Shown piece after piece: positions 1 to 9,346 of a stretch of DNA of 64,000 nucleotides. The stretch spans positions 124,001 through 188,000 of the forward strand of contig NZ_BMPH01000001.1 of NCBI RefSeq assembly GCF_014647495.1, in the 5' to 3' direction. The translations under genes were made by a program, and so were the position numbers. This stretch comes from Glutamicibacter protophormiae. GTDB lineage: Bacteria > Actinomycetota > Actinomycetes > Actinomycetales > Micrococcaceae. The notes beneath the pieces are model-generated. The model had not been told where the DNA came from and did no database searches. It saw nothing but the letters and a program-made list of their open reading frames with translations. Position 1 is the stretch's first letter; each line of letters starts with the position of its first letter.

Positions 1-1182
1 ACCGCACCGGATGCCACTACCGTGGTCTTCAAGCTCAAGGTCGCCAACGACCAGACCTTCCCGCAGGTGCTCACCTCGCCGGTCGGCCCGATCGTGGATG
101 ACGAGGTCTTCCCGGCCGACAAGGTGATGGCCGATGAGGAAATCGTCGCAGGCAAGGCCTTCGGCGGCCAGTACGTGATCGACTCGTACAACAAGAACAG
201 CCTGATCTCGATGTCGGCCAACGACGCCTACGCCGGCGTGCTCGGCGCACCGGCCAACAAGTCGGCCGCCATCAAGTACTACGCGGATTCGAACAACCTG
301 AAGCTGGACGTCCAGCAGGGCAACATCGATGTCGCGTATCGTTCGCTGACCCCGACCGACGTGGAGGACTTGGGCAAGGACAGCAACCTCGTGGTCCACA
401 AGGGCCCGGGCGGCGAGCTGCGCTACATCGTGTTCAACTTCGACACCATGCCGTACGGCGCCAAGACCGCGGACGCTGATGCCGCGAAGTCGCTGGCCGT
501 GCGCCAGGCCGCCGCGAACCTGATCGACCGCGAGGCCATCGCCAGCGAGGTCTACAAGGGCACCTACACCCCGGCCTACTCCTACGTGCCGCAGGGCTTC
601 ACCGGCGCCATCGAGCCGTTGAAGGAGCTGTACGGCACCGACGGCAAGCCGGATGCCGCCAAGGCGAAGAAGGTCTTGGAGGATGCCGGCGTCGACATCC
701 CGGTCAGCCTTCCGCTGCAGTACAACCCGGACCACTATGGCCCGAGCTCGGGCGACGAGTACGCCCTGGTGAAGAAGCAGCTGGAGGCCGACGGCCTGTT
801 CAAGGTCGACCTGAAGTCCACCGAATGGGTCACCTACCAGAAGCAGCGCGTCACCGACTACCCGGCCTACCAGCTGGGCTGGTTCCCTGACTACTCGGAC
901 GCCGACAACTACCTGTCGCCGTTCTTCGCCAAGGACAACTTCCTGTCGAACAACTACGACAACCCGGCGGTCGACAAGCTGATCTCGGAGCAGCGCGGCA
1001 TGGCCGACGCGGCCGAGCGCACCAAGGCCATCGAGGACCTGCAGACCATGGTCGCCAAGGACCTCTCCACCCTGCCGCTGCTGCAGGGCGCGCAGGTCGC
1101 CGTGGCGGGCAAGGACGTGCAGGGAGTCGAGAAGACCCTGGACCCGTCGTTCAAGTTCCGCTTGGGCGTTCTGAGCAAGTAA
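1..1182 (+). CDS. Peptide ABC transporter substrate-binding protein, 5' end missing
   Basis: The reading frame is open from base 1, so this is the last 393 residues of a longer extracytoplasmic binding protein of family 5 (DppA/OppA-like); the signal peptide and lipobox lie outside the window. Typical family features are a central region describing ligand-binding lobes with DREAIASEVYKG and GWFPDYSDADNYLSPF-type segments, and a C-terminus ending in FKFRLGVLSK. It should capture peptides or similar solutes and deliver them to the two permeases encoded directly downstream on the same strand. The substrate cannot be told from sequence; oligopeptide or dipeptide is likeliest. The gene is followed by a 142-bp gap with a strong hairpin and then the permease genes, the usual arrangement for producing more binding protein than membrane components. 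Confidence 0.9.
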   Translation, partial: TAPDATTVVFKLKVANDQTFPQVLTSPVGPIVDDEVFPADKVMADEEIVAGKAFGGQYVIDSYNKNSLISMSANDAYAGVLGAPANKSAAIKYYADSNNLKLDVQQGNIDVAYRSLTPTDVEDLGKDSNLVVHKGPGGELRYIVFNFDTMPYGAKTADADAAKSLAVRQAAANLIDREAIASEVYKGTYTPAYSYVPQGFTGAIEPLKELYGTDGKPDAAKAKKVLEDAGVDIPVSLPLQYNPDHYGPSSGDEYALVKKQLEADGLFKVDLKSTEWVTYQKQRVTDYPAYQLGWFPDYSDADNYLSPFFAKDNFLSNNYDNPAVDKLISEQRGMADAAERTKAIEDLQTMVAKDLSTLPLLQGAQVAVAGKDVQGVEKTLDPSFKFRLGVLSK

Positions 1183-1221
1183 GCATCAGCGCACTGGCTT
1201 GACCTGAACCCCAGGGGGTTC

Positions 1222-1252
1222 GCCGCGCGGAATCCACCGGATCCCGCGCGGC
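1222..1252 (+). other. Intergenic hairpin between binding protein and permease genes
   Basis: GCCGCGCGG at 1222-1230 pairs with CCGCGCGGC at 1244-1252, and ATCC/GGAT pair inside the loop. There is no following T-run, so it looks like an mRNA-stabilising or partial-termination structure that sets the binding-protein to permease ratio, not a full terminator. Confidence 0.55.
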
Positions 1253-1324
1253 GGATCCCCTAAATCTGTGCCCGGGGATCTCCCGGCGCAACGCACGTAT
1301 TTTGCGATTTCCAAAGGATTGACG

Positions 1325-2416
1325 ATGACCATCACGTCTCCACCGGGACAAGTTCCCAGCCCGCTGGCGGCACCCAAGCCAGCCAAGCAGAAGGGCGGGG
1401 GGTTCCTCCGCTACGTGATCACGCGCTTCCTGCTGATCATCCCCACCGTCTTCATCCTCATTACGGTGGTCTTCTTCCTGATGCGCGTGACCGGCGACCC
1501 GATCACCGCCGCGCTGGGCGGGCGCCTGACCCCGGACCAGCTTGCCGAACGCATCCATGAGGCCGGATACGACCGGCCGCTGTTCATCCAGTACTTCGAG
1601 TACCTGGGGCAGATCTTCACCGGCAACCTGGGCCGCACCCTGACCGACAATACCGCGGTCACCGACATCCTCACCACCTATGGCGCCGCCACTCTGGAAC
1701 TGGCCATCAACGCCGTGCTCGTGGCGCTGATCGTGGGCATCCCGCTGGGCCTGGTCGCTGCCAAGTTCCGCGACCGCTACCCGGACGCCATCCTGCGCGT
1801 GCTGGCCATTCTGGCCTACGCCACCCCGGTCTTCTTCGCCGGTCTGCTGCTCAAGCTGATCTTCGGCGTCTGGCTGCACTGGCTGCCGATCGCCGGGCGC
1901 GCCGACTGGCAGACCGAACTGCAGCTGACCACGCTCCAGGCGCCGACCGGCATCTACTGGCTCGACGCACTGCGCAGCGGCAACATGGAAGCGTTCGTGA
2001 ACGTCACCCAGCACGCCATCCTGCCGGCCATCGCCCTGGGCCTGCTCACCGGCGGCGTGTTCCTGCGCCTGGTGCGCACCAACGCCATCGGCACCCTGGG
2101 CCGCGAATACGTGGAGGCCGGGCGTTCGCGCGGCGTCAGCGAATTCCGGCTGACCACCAAGCACGCCTACCGTCCGGCGCTGATCCCGATCATCACCGTG
2201 ATGGGCATGCAGATTGCGCTGCTGCTCGGCGGCGCGGTGCTGACCGAGACCACCTTCGAATGGAAGGGCCTGGGCTTCAAGCTGGCCGAGTACCTCACCG
2301 CCCGCGACTTCGTCGCCGTCCAGGGCATCGTGGTGCTGCTGGCGATCATCGTCGCCTTCACCAACTTCATCGTGGACATCTTGGCCGCACTGATCGACCC
2401 GAGAGTCAGGTACTAA
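1325..2416 (+). CDS. Peptide ABC transporter permease (DppB/OppB type)
   Basis: A 363-residue inner-membrane permease. After a short hydrophilic N-terminus comes the first membrane segment (FLLIIPTVFILITVVFFLM), then a periplasmic domain and about five more helices. The cytoplasmic EAA loop that docks on the ATPase is visible as EYVEAGRSRGVSEF. The ATG at 1325 is preferred because AAAGGA lies just ahead of it; an upstream in-frame GTG at 1268 would add 19 residues unlike family N-termini. It is followed after two bases by the second permease gene, so the two are co-transcribed and probably translationally coupled. It should form a heterodimeric channel with the next product. Confidence 0.93.
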   Translation: MTITSPPGQVPSPLAAPKPAKQKGGGFLRYVITRFLLIIPTVFILITVVFFLMRVTGDPITAALGGRLTPDQLAERIHEAGYDRPLFIQYFEYLGQIFTGNLGRTLTDNTAVTDILTTYGAATLELAINAVLVALIVGIPLGLVAAKFRDRYPDAILRVLAILAYATPVFFAGLLLKLIFGVWLHWLPIAGRADWQTELQLTTLQAPTGIYWLDALRSGNMEAFVNVTQHAILPAIALGLLTGGVFLRLVRTNAIGTLGREYVEAGRSRGVSEFRLTTKHAYRPALIPIITVMGMQIALLLGGAVLTETTFEWKGLGFKLAEYLTARDFVAVQGIVVLLAIIVAFTNFIVDILAALIDPRVRY

Positions 2417-2418
2417 CC

Positions 2419-3396
2419 ATGGGCACCGCTACTCTTCCCGCATCCAACAAGTCCTGGGTGGACAAGCTCCCGATCATCTCCCACCTGAAGATGTCCTCCG
2501 GGCTCCAGCGCGGCATGCTGATCAGCGGGCTGGCCCTCACCGGCCTGTTCCTCATCGCCGCGATCTTCGCGCCGCTGATCGCCCCGTTCGACTTCGCCCA
2601 GTCCGGCAACGCCAACGGCGACTTCCCGCGCCAGGCCGCCCCGGGCGGGGACTTCATCTGGGGCACCACCTCCGGCGGCTACGACGTGTTCTCCCGCACC
2701 ATCTTCGGCGCGCAGACCGCGATCTTCGTGATCATCGCCGCCGTGGTGATGTCGTTGTTCCTCGGCGTGCTGCTGGGCCTGGTCTCCGGCTACCTCGGCG
2801 GCTGGTTCGACCGCATCGCGGTGATGCTCTCCGACGCCATCTATGCCTTCCCGTCGCTGCTGCTGGCCATCGTGATGTCCATCGTGATCTCGCAGGGTCA
2901 GTCAAAGGTGTTCGGCGGCGTCATGGCCGCGGCCATCTCCATCACCGTGGTGTTCATCCCGCAGTACTTCCGCGTGGTGCGCGCCGAGGTGATGCGCCTG
3001 AAGGCCGAGCCGTTCGTGGAATCCGCGCAGGTCATCGGCGCCAGCCCGTGGCGGGTCATGTTCACCCACCTGCTGCGCAACGCCACCCGCACGCTGCCGC
3101 TGATCTTCACGCTGAACGCCACCGAGGCGCTGCTGACGCTGGCGGGCCTGGGCTTCCTGGGCTTCGGCATCGAACCGACCAGCGCGTCGGAATGGGGTTA
3201 CGACCTGAACCGCGCGATGTCGGACGCCACCAGCGGCATCTGGTGGACCGGCCTGTTCCCGGGCCTGGCCATCGTGGTCACCGTGCTGGGCATGACCCTG
3301 GTCGGCGAATCCATGAATGATTTGAACGACCCGCGCCTGCGCCGCTTCAGCCGCAAGAAGGCCAAGCGCATCACCGAGGCAGGAGTCGGAGCATGA
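2419..3396 (+). CDS. Peptide ABC transporter permease (DppC/OppC type)
   Basis: A 325-residue permease. The N-terminal cytoplasmic stretch and first helix (GLALTGLFLIAAIFAPLIA) precede a short periplasmic loop containing FIWGTTSGGYDVFSR, a hallmark of DppC/OppC proteins. Four to five further helices follow, with the ATPase-contacting loop ESAQVIGASPWRVM. Start ATG 2419 lies two bases after the first permease stop, with only a weak AGTCAGG ribosome site, which suggests translational coupling. The stop codon overlaps the start of the ATPase gene (ATGA). It pairs with the upstream permease to form the transmembrane channel. Confidence 0.93.
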   Translation: MGTATLPASNKSWVDKLPIISHLKMSSGLQRGMLISGLALTGLFLIAAIFAPLIAPFDFAQSGNANGDFPRQAAPGGDFIWGTTSGGYDVFSRTIFGAQTAIFVIIAAVVMSLFLGVLLGLVSGYLGGWFDRIAVMLSDAIYAFPSLLLAIVMSIVISQGQSKVFGGVMAAAISITVVFIPQYFRVVRAEVMRLKAEPFVESAQVIGASPWRVMFTHLLRNATRTLPLIFTLNATEALLTLAGLGFLGFGIEPTSASEWGYDLNRAMSDATSGIWWTGLFPGLAIVVTVLGMTLVGESMNDLNDPRLRRFSRKKAKRITEAGVGA

Positions 3397-5081
3397 GCCA
3401 CGCAGCGCCAACCATCACCGAAGACCGCGACGCAGTACTGCGCGTCGAGGGCTTGAACATTGACTTCGTCACCGACGCAGGTGCGGTTCCCGCCGTGCGC
3501 GGCGTGGACTTCACGGTCAAGGCCGGGGAAATCCTTGCCATCGTCGGCGAATCCGGATCCGGCAAGTCCGTGACAGCGCGCACCGCGCTGGGCATCATGG
3601 CGGAGAACGGAGCCGCCAGCGGAGCCGTGTACCTCAACGGCAAGGACATGCTGACCCTGCACGGGGCGGACCTGCGCGCCGCCCGCGGCCGGGACGTCGC
3701 CATGGTCTTCCAGGAACCCTCCACCGCGTTGAACCCGGTCTACACCGTGGGCTGGCAGATCATGGAGGGCATCCGCGCCCACAACAAGATCTCCAAGAAG
3801 GAAGCCAAGGCGCGCGCCATCGAGGCCATGCGCCAAGTCGGCATCCCGGACCCCGAGCAGCGGGTGGACTACTACCCGCACCAGTTCTCCGGCGGCCAGA
3901 AGCAGCGTGTGGTGATCGCCGCCGCGCTGGCGCTGAAGCCCGGGCTGATCGTGGCCGACGAGCCGACCACTGCGCTGGACGTCACCGTGCAGGCGGAAAT
4001 CCTGGCCCTGCTGCGCGAGCTGCGCAACGAGCTGGGCACCGCGATCGTGATCATCACCCACAACATGGGGGTGGTCGCCGACATCGCGGACCGGGTGATC
4101 GTGATGAACCAGGGAAAGATCGTGGAGGAGGCTCCGGCGCTGACCCTCTTCGAGACCCCGCAGGAGGACTACACCCGAGCGCTGCTGGCCGCCGTTCCGC
4201 ACCTGGGCCGCGAAAGCGCTTCCGAGGGCATGACCGAACGCCCGGTCGCCGGCGCCGAGGTGCTGGTCGAGGCCAAGGACCTGGTGGTCCACTTCCCGGG
4301 ACGCTTCGGCGCCCCCGGCTTCACCGCCGTGGACAAAGTCGATCTGAAGATCCACGCCGGGGAAGTCTACGGCCTGGTCGGCGAATCCGGCTCCGGCAAG
4401 ACCACCATCGGGCGCACCATCGCCGGCCTGAACCGGATGACCTCCGGATCGCTGAAGGTGCTGGGCTACGAAATGGCGGACTTCAAGGAACGCAGCTTCA
4501 AGCCGCTGCGCGAGCAGATCGGCTTCGTGTTCCAGGACCCGGCCGCCAGCTTCAACCCGCACCTGACCATCGGCGAATGCGTCGCCGAACCGCTGACGGT
4601 GCACCGCGAACTGGGCGCCTCCGCCACCCGCGCCAAGGTCGCCCAGCTGCTGGAAGCGGTGCAGCTGCCCTCGGGCTTCGCCAACCGCTACCCGCATGAG
4701 CTCTCCGGCGGCCAGCGCCAGCGCGCCTCGCTGGCCCGCGCCCTGGCGCTGGAGCCCAAGCTGCTGATCGCCGACGAGCCGACCAGCGCGCTGGACGTGT
4801 CGGTGCAGGCCAAGGTGCTGGAGCTGTTCCGCGAGCTGCAGACCGAGCTGGGCTTCGCAGCCCTGTTCGTCTCCCACGACCTGGCGGTCGTGGACCAGCT
4901 GGCCACCTGGGTCGGCGTGCTGTTCCGCGGGACGCTGCTGGAGGAGGGGCTGGGCTCGCAGGTACTGGCCAACCCGCGCAACGACTACACCCAGCGGCTG
5001 ATTGCCTCGCTGCCGGTTCCCGACCCGCGCGAGCAGGCCCAGCGCCGCGCCCGCATCGAGGAGCTGAACGCCAGGGGCTGA
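3393..5081 (+). CDS. Dipeptide/oligopeptide ABC transporter ATP-binding protein with two fused ATPase domains
   Basis: A 562-residue protein with two complete nucleotide-binding domains, equivalent to DppD plus DppF in one chain. Domain 1 has Walker A GESGSGKS at about residues 52-59, signature FSGGQKQR near 165, and Walker B LIVADEPTTALD. Domain 2 has Walker A GESGSGKT at about 330-337, signature LSGGQRQR, and LLIADEPTSALD. Each domain ends in the oligopeptide-transporter C-terminal extension region (YTRALLAAVP, YTQRLIASLP). The ATG overlaps the permease stop by four bases. It powers import through the two permeases. Double-ATPase fusions of this family are common in actinobacteria, so the fusion itself is not unusual. 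Confidence 0.95.
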   Translation: MSHAAPTITEDRDAVLRVEGLNIDFVTDAGAVPAVRGVDFTVKAGEILAIVGESGSGKSVTARTALGIMAENGAASGAVYLNGKDMLTLHGADLRAARGRDVAMVFQEPSTALNPVYTVGWQIMEGIRAHNKISKKEAKARAIEAMRQVGIPDPEQRVDYYPHQFSGGQKQRVVIAAALALKPGLIVADEPTTALDVTVQAEILALLRELRNELGTAIVIITHNMGVVADIADRVIVMNQGKIVEEAPALTLFETPQEDYTRALLAAVPHLGRESASEGMTERPVAGAEVLVEAKDLVVHFPGRFGAPGFTAVDKVDLKIHAGEVYGLVGESGSGKTTIGRTIAGLNRMTSGSLKVLGYEMADFKERSFKPLREQIGFVFQDPAASFNPHLTIGECVAEPLTVHRELGASATRAKVAQLLEAVQLPSGFANRYPHELSGGQRQRASLARALALEPKLLIADEPTSALDVSVQAKVLELFRELQTELGFAALFVSHDLAVVDQLATWVGVLFRGTLLEEGLGSQVLANPRNDYTQRLIASLPVPDPREQAQRRARIEELNARG

Positions 5082-5104
5082 GCCCTGCCCCGCCCCGCCG
5101 CATC

Positions 5105-5152
5105 CGTCCGCGCAGCGCACTTCCCCGCCGGGGAGCGTGCCCTGCGCGGACG
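5105..5152 (+). terminator. Terminator of the peptide ABC operon
   Basis: CGTCCGCGCAG (5105-5115) pairs perfectly with CTGCGCGGACG (5142-5152). Inside, GCAC/GTGC and CCCC/GGGG extend the stem. It is followed by GTTTCGCGTT, a weak T-rich tail. Confidence 0.7.
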
Positions 5153-5208
5153 TTTCGCGTTCCACGGTGTCCGGCGTCACCTTCTGGGTGAAGCGTCCGG
5201 TGACCACG

Positions 5209-5214
5209 TAAACT
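5209..5214 (+). promoter_or_regulatory. -10 box TAAACT of chorismate mutase gene, probable leaderless start
   Basis: TAAACT ends seven bases before the ATG at 5222 and no Shine-Dalgarno sequence fits in between, so transcription would begin at or next to the start codon. No convincing -35 hexamer is seen. Confidence 0.45.
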
Positions 5215-5221
5215 ACAAACC

Positions 5222-5605
5222 ATGAGCGAGCCGAACCTGACCGAAGAGAAGAACGCCTTCGACCCGCACGCGAGTTCCCTGCAGGGCGAAGTCCAGCAGG
5301 AGGTGCTCGATGAGCTGTATGCGATCCGCGGGAGCATCGACAACTTCGACGCCCAGCTGGTCTACCTGCTGGCCGAACGCTTCAAGGCAACCCAGCGCGT
5401 GGGACACCTGAAGGCCACGCACCAGCTGCCCGCCAGCGACCCCAATCGGGAGAAGGCCCAGATCGAACGCCTGCGCCGGCTGGCCCACGAGGCCCACCTG
5501 GATCCGGAATTCGCCGAGAAGTTCATGAATTTCATCATTTCCGAGGTCATCCGCCACCACCAGCACATTTCGAACAACCATCGGGGACCCGGCATCGATG
5601 CCTGA
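5222..5605 (+). CDS. Chorismate mutase, AroQ type II
   Basis: A 127-residue all-helical chorismate mutase that converts chorismate to prephenate for phenylalanine and tyrosine synthesis. The core begins at LYAIRGSIDNFDAQLVYLL, in which the AroQ R-x-x-I-D-x-x-D pattern with its active-site Arg is clear, followed by RVGHLKA (active-site Lys) and the helix EKFMNFIISEVIRHHQ. About 30 polar residues precede the fold. No signal peptide is present, so the enzyme is cytoplasmic, unlike the secreted *AroQ of mycobacteria. Its end overlaps the MetE-like gene by eight bases, implying a two-gene unit. It lacks any prephenate dehydratase or DAHP synthase fusion. Confidence 0.93.
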   Translation: MSEPNLTEEKNAFDPHASSLQGEVQQEVLDELYAIRGSIDNFDAQLVYLLAERFKATQRVGHLKATHQLPASDPNREKAQIERLRRLAHEAHLDPEFAEKFMNFIISEVIRHHQHISNNHRGPGIDA

Positions 5606-6671
5606 AGCGCAGGACCTTTCGGGCGTCCCGGCACGCCGGGAGGATGTGCACGTCACCTCCTTCTGCCAGTTTCCGGGCGCCGATCCGCTGGAAATCCACC
5701 GCGTCATCCGCGGGGAGCTGGGCGAGCCGAACCTCGCCGTGCTGCCGCAGCTGCCGGACCGCGGGGTCGGGGCCGACGCCCTGGGCCGCAGCGCCACCAT
5801 GGTCGCGGACCTCGGCTTCGACCTCCAGCCACACGGCTGGCGCATCGGGGTGCCCGACGGGCTGGACGCCCGGCGGGCCCGCAGCCTGCTGCGCAGCGAC
5901 GAAAACCTGCTGGCTGACGTGGCCGGGGCCGAAAAGAAACGGCCTTCCAGGCTGCTGCTGGGGGTGCTTGGCCCTTGGAGCCTGGCCGCCAGCCTGCACC
6001 TGACGGGTGGAGAAAAGGTGCTCTCCGACCACGGGGCCCGGCGCGACGTCATCGAAGCCTACGCGCACGGGGTGCGCGAGCACCTGGCGCGGATTACCCG
6101 CGCCACCGGCATCACCGGGTTCACCCTGCAGCTCGACGAGCCGCAGCTTCCCGCCGCGCTGGACGGCGCCCTGCCCACCGCCAGCGGCTACCGCACCCTG
6201 CGCTCCATTCCGCGCAGCGAGGTGCGCACCAGCTACGCCGACTTCCTGTCGGTGCTGTCCGATGGGAAGGAGCCGTCGGCACTGCGCGTGGCGGTCAACC
6301 TGCCCGCGGCGGACGCCTCGTGGATCGAAAGGGTCGACCTGCTGCACCAGGCGGGCATCGATGGATGGCTGCTGGATCCGGCGGCGATGGGCCCCCGGCA
6401 GTGGGAACGCGCCGCGGGCCTGGTCGAGTCGGAAGCGCAGCTGTTCCTGCAGCTGCTGCAACCAGCAGGCCGTGCCCCGGGCATCGTGCAGGGTGTGAAA
6501 ACCATCCTGAGACCCTGGCGGCAGCTGGGCCTGCCGCTGTCGCGCCTTTCGGCGCTGACGCTCATGCCCGCCGGATCCTTCGCCTCCAGCAGCGCCGCCG
6601 AGGTCGTGGAGTGCCTGGGGCGCCTGACCGGCTACGCCCAGGCCCTGGAACAGACCCGGGTGGACGCCTAG
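5598..6671 (+). CDS. MetE-like (cobalamin-independent methionine synthase family) protein, zinc ligands not conserved
   Basis: A 357-residue protein related to the C-terminal barrel of cobalamin-independent methionine synthase; recognisable blocks are GADPLEIHRVIRGELGEPN, LQLPDRGVGADALGR and FTLQLDEPQLPAAL. True MetE binds zinc through His, Cys, Glu and a late Cys. Here the segment expected to hold the last Cys reads TLMPAGSFASSS, and only two Cys occur in the protein (one near the N-terminus, one in VVECLG), so classical methyl transfer from methyltetrahydrofolate is doubtful. It overlaps the chorismate mutase gene by eight bases and shares its transcript. The substrate is unknown; the family name should not be read as proof of methionine synthesis. 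Confidence 0.8.
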   Translation: MPEAQDLSGVPARREDVHVTSFCQFPGADPLEIHRVIRGELGEPNLAVLPQLPDRGVGADALGRSATMVADLGFDLQPHGWRIGVPDGLDARRARSLLRSDENLLADVAGAEKKRPSRLLLGVLGPWSLAASLHLTGGEKVLSDHGARRDVIEAYAHGVREHLARITRATGITGFTLQLDEPQLPAALDGALPTASGYRTLRSIPRSEVRTSYADFLSVLSDGKEPSALRVAVNLPAADASWIERVDLLHQAGIDGWLLDPAAMGPRQWERAAGLVESEAQLFLQLLQPAGRAPGIVQGVKTILRPWRQLGLPLSRLSALTLMPAGSFASSSAAEVVECLGRLTGYAQALEQTRVDA

Positions 6672-6790
6672 CCGGTGATCTGCCCCAAAGGCAGGGCTTT
6701 GCGCCAGTCAACGGGCTAAATCAGGGGCTGGTCATGTATCTTAGAAACAATGGCGGTAGCTTAGTTACCCACAGGCGACCAGCCGATTGA

Positions 6791-6809
6791 GCAGGCCCTG
6801 CGGGCCTGC
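6791..6809 (+). terminator. GC-rich hairpin after the MetE-like gene
   Basis: GCAGGCCC (6791-6798) and GGGCCTGC (6802-6809) form a perfect eight-bp stem with a three-base loop, and a second GC-rich inverted repeat follows. There is no T-run. It may end the upstream transcript or lie in the mtrA leader. Confidence 0.4.
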
Positions 6810-6860
6810 CTCTGCCGGCGGGCCGCCTGCGGCTGTCCTAGCATTTCAGGGGGAAATTGG

Positions 6861-7541
6861 ATGAAGGCTCGAATTCTTGTCGTCGACGATGACGAGGCGC
6901 TGTCGGAAATGATCGGCATCGTCCTGCAGAACGACGGCTTCGAGGCCTCTTTCTGCTATGACGGCTCCGGGGCGCTGGAAGCTTTCCGCGAGTCCAATCC
7001 CGACCTGGTGCTGCTCGACCTGATGCTCCCGGGCATCGACGGGATCGAGGTCTGCAAGCAGATCCGCGCCGAATCCGATGTCCCGGTGGTCATGCTCACA
7101 GCCAAGTCGGACACCGCCGACGTGGTCCGAGGCCTGGAATCCGGCGCCGACGACTACGTCCCGAAGCCCTTCAAGCCGGCCGAGCTGGTGGCCCGCGTGC
7201 GCGCCCGGCTGCGCCCGAACGAAACCCACGCGGCCGAGACCCTGCAGGTCGGCGAGGTCACCATCGACGTGGCCGGCCACCGGGTGACCCGCAGCGGCAC
7301 CGTGGTGTCGCTGACCCCGCTGGAATTCGACCTGCTGGTCACCATGGCGCGCAAACCATGGCAGGTCTTCAGCCGCGAGCAGCTGCTCGAAGCGGTCTGG
7401 GGCTACCGGCACGCGGCCGACACCCGGCTGGTGAACGTGCACGTGCAGCGGCTGCGCTCGAAGATCGAGGTCGACCCGGAGAAACCGCAGATCATCCAGA
7501 CCGTGCGCGGTGTCGGATACAAGGCTGGATCGGAAAGTTGA
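6861..7541 (+). CDS. mtrA: Two-component response regulator MtrA
   Basis: A 226-residue OmpR/PhoB-family regulator. The receiver domain starts RILVVDDDEAL and has its phospho-acceptor Asp at about residue 53 in LVLLDLMLPG. Switch residues are in VVMLTAKSD and YVPKPFKPAEL. The winged-helix DNA-binding domain ends RLRSKIEVDPEKPQIIQTVRGVGYKAG. In actinobacteria MtrA is essential or near-essential and controls genes for cell-wall hydrolysis, division and replication. A GGGGGAAA ribosome site precedes the ATG. The gene overlaps the start of mtrB and is followed by lpqB, the conserved actinobacterial order, which supports the name strongly. Confidence 0.96.
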   Translation: MKARILVVDDDEALSEMIGIVLQNDGFEASFCYDGSGALEAFRESNPDLVLLDLMLPGIDGIEVCKQIRAESDVPVVMLTAKSDTADVVRGLESGADDYVPKPFKPAELVARVRARLRPNETHAAETLQVGEVTIDVAGHRVTRSGTVVSLTPLEFDLLVTMARKPWQVFSREQLLEAVWGYRHAADTRLVNVHVQRLRSKIEVDPEKPQIIQTVRGVGYKAGSES

Positions 7542-9346
7542 ACACGCACGCGCCGACCGGAAAAGAACTTGTCCCGGTCGATGTGCGTGTCCATGAGATA
7601 CCCCAGGCCCCGCGTTTCTACCGGCTGAAGCACTGGATCCGCCGCCCGGTCGAGGCGGTGCGCAACCGTTGGCAGCGCCACCTGCTGTACCGCACGGTGA
7701 TCTCCACGCTGCTGTTCACCTCGCTGGCGCTGCTGGCGGCCGGGGCGTTCCTCTCCAACCAGATCGCCTCCACGCTGTTCCAGGAACGCTTCAACCAGAT
7801 CGAGAAGGAATCCGAGCGCGGTCTCACGCAGGCGCGCTCGATCCTCGAATCCGCCGCGACCACCGACCGCGCCTCCACCCAGGCCCTGGTGAACTCCACC
7901 CTGGCCACCTTGGAAGGCGACGGCGCCACCGTCATCCGCGACTTCGTGCTGATGCCCATCGCCGGGGACGAGAACCTCTACGTCGGCCCCATGGCTTCCG
8001 GCTCGCTGACCACCCGGGTGGTGCCCGCGGACCTGGCCGAAAGCGTGGCGGGGGAGCAGGGCATTTTCTGGCGTTCCATCGAGCTGGGCGTCGAGGGAGA
8101 GCAGTACCCCGGGCTAATCATCGGCACCAAGGTGCTGATCCCGCCGGGCCGCGAATACGGCCTCTATTTGGTCTACGACCTGTCCAGCGTGCAGGACACC
8201 CTGGCGTTCATCAACCGCGCCATGACTTTCACCGGCCTCGTGCTGCTGGCCGTGGTCGGCTTCGTCGCCTGGTCCGTGGCCCGCACCGTGGTGCGCCCCG
8301 TTGCCGATGCCGCCTATGTTTCCGAACGCATCGCCGCCGGCGACCTGGACCGCCGCATGAAGGTTTCCGGCCGCGACGAAGTCGCCCGGCTGGGCACCGC
8401 CTTCAACCACATGGCCGCCTCGCTGCAGGAGCAGATCACCGCCCTGAACAACCTTTCGGCCATGCAGCAGCGCTTCGTCTCCGACGTGTCGCATGAACTG
8501 CGCACCCCTCTGACCACGGTGCGCATGGCCGCGGAGCTGATCCACGACGCCCGCGAGAACTTCGACCCGCTGACCGCGCGCTCCGCCGAGCTGATGTACA
8601 ACCAGATCGAACGCTTCCAAATCCTGCTCAACGATCTGCTGGAAGTCTCCCGATTCGACGCCGGCGTGGCAGTGCTGGACCGCGAATCCACGGACCTCAA
8701 CGTGATCGTGGGCAAGGTCATCGTCACCGCCACCCCGGTGGCCGACGAGTACGGTTCCATCATCCGGCTGAATTCCCCGTCCGAAGGCTGCGTGGCGGAA
8801 GTCGACCCGCGCCGCCTGGAGCGCGTGATGCGCAACCTGGTGCTCAACGCCGTGGAGCACGGCGAGGCGCAGCCTATCGACGTGACCATCGGCGCCAACG
8901 ACTCCGCCGTGGCCGTCACCGTGCGCGATTACGGCATCGGGATGTCCGAGGAATCCTGCAAGCACGTCTTCGACCGATTCTGGCGTGCCGACCCGGCCCG
9001 CGCCCGCACCACCGGCGGCTCCGGGTTGGGCCTGTCCATCGCCATGGAGGACATCAGGCTGCACGACGGCCGGCTGGAGGCCTGGGGCGAACCGGGGGTA
9101 GGATCGGTCTTCCGCATCACCCTGCCACGCACCGCCAGCGACACCATCGACTCCTCGCCGCTGCCGCTGGAACCGGCCGCCGCGCAGACCCTGGACGAGC
9201 CGCAGGGGGACAGCTTCCCGCTGACCGGCGAAGTGCCCAAGATCGGATTCACCCCGCTGGTGCTGCCCGAGGACGACGAGCCGGGCGATGACGATGTCGT
9301 CGATCCCAGCGCGCCGATTCCGCCCGCCTCGTCGGAGGAGAAGTAA
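7538..9346 (+). CDS. mtrB: Sensor histidine kinase MtrB
   Basis: A membrane kinase of about 602 residues. Two helices ([19 protein letters not shown] and [21 protein letters not shown]) bracket an extracytoplasmic sensor of roughly 170 residues. A HAMP linker, the H-box [13 protein letters not shown] (His about 319), N-box [10 protein letters not shown], and G-boxes DYGIGM and GGSGLGLSI follow. A long acidic C-terminal tail is typical of MtrB. The TTG at 7538 is chosen because it overlaps the mtrA stop; a GTG at 7583 is an alternative, and longer frames running back into mtrA are unlikely. It phosphorylates MtrA, with LpqB as its usual extracellular partner. Confidence 0.94.
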   Translation: MNTHAPTGKELVPVDVRVHEIPQAPRFYRLKHWIRRPVEAVRNRWQRHLLYRTVISTLLFTSLALLAAGAFLSNQIASTLFQERFNQIEKESERGLTQARSILESAATTDRASTQALVNSTLATLEGDGATVIRDFVLMPIAGDENLYVGPMASGSLTTRVVPADLAESVAGEQGIFWRSIELGVEGEQYPGLIIGTKVLIPPGREYGLYLVYDLSSVQDTLAFINRAMTFTGLVLLAVVGFVAWSVARTVVRPVADAAYVSERIAAGDLDRRMKVSGRDEVARLGTAFNHMAASLQEQITALNNLSAMQQRFVSDVSHELRTPLTTVRMAAELIHDARENFDPLTARSAELMYNQIERFQILLNDLLEVSRFDAGVAVLDRESTDLNVIVGKVIVTATPVADEYGSIIRLNSPSEGCVAEVDPRRLERVMRNLVLNAVEHGEAQPIDVTIGANDSAVAVTVRDYGIGMSEESCKHVFDRFWRADPARARTTGGSGLGLSIAMEDIRLHDGRLEAWGEPGVGSVFRITLPRTASDTIDSSPLPLEPAAAQTLDEPQGDSFPLTGEVPKIGFTPLVLPEDDEPGDDDVVDPSAPIPPASSEEK

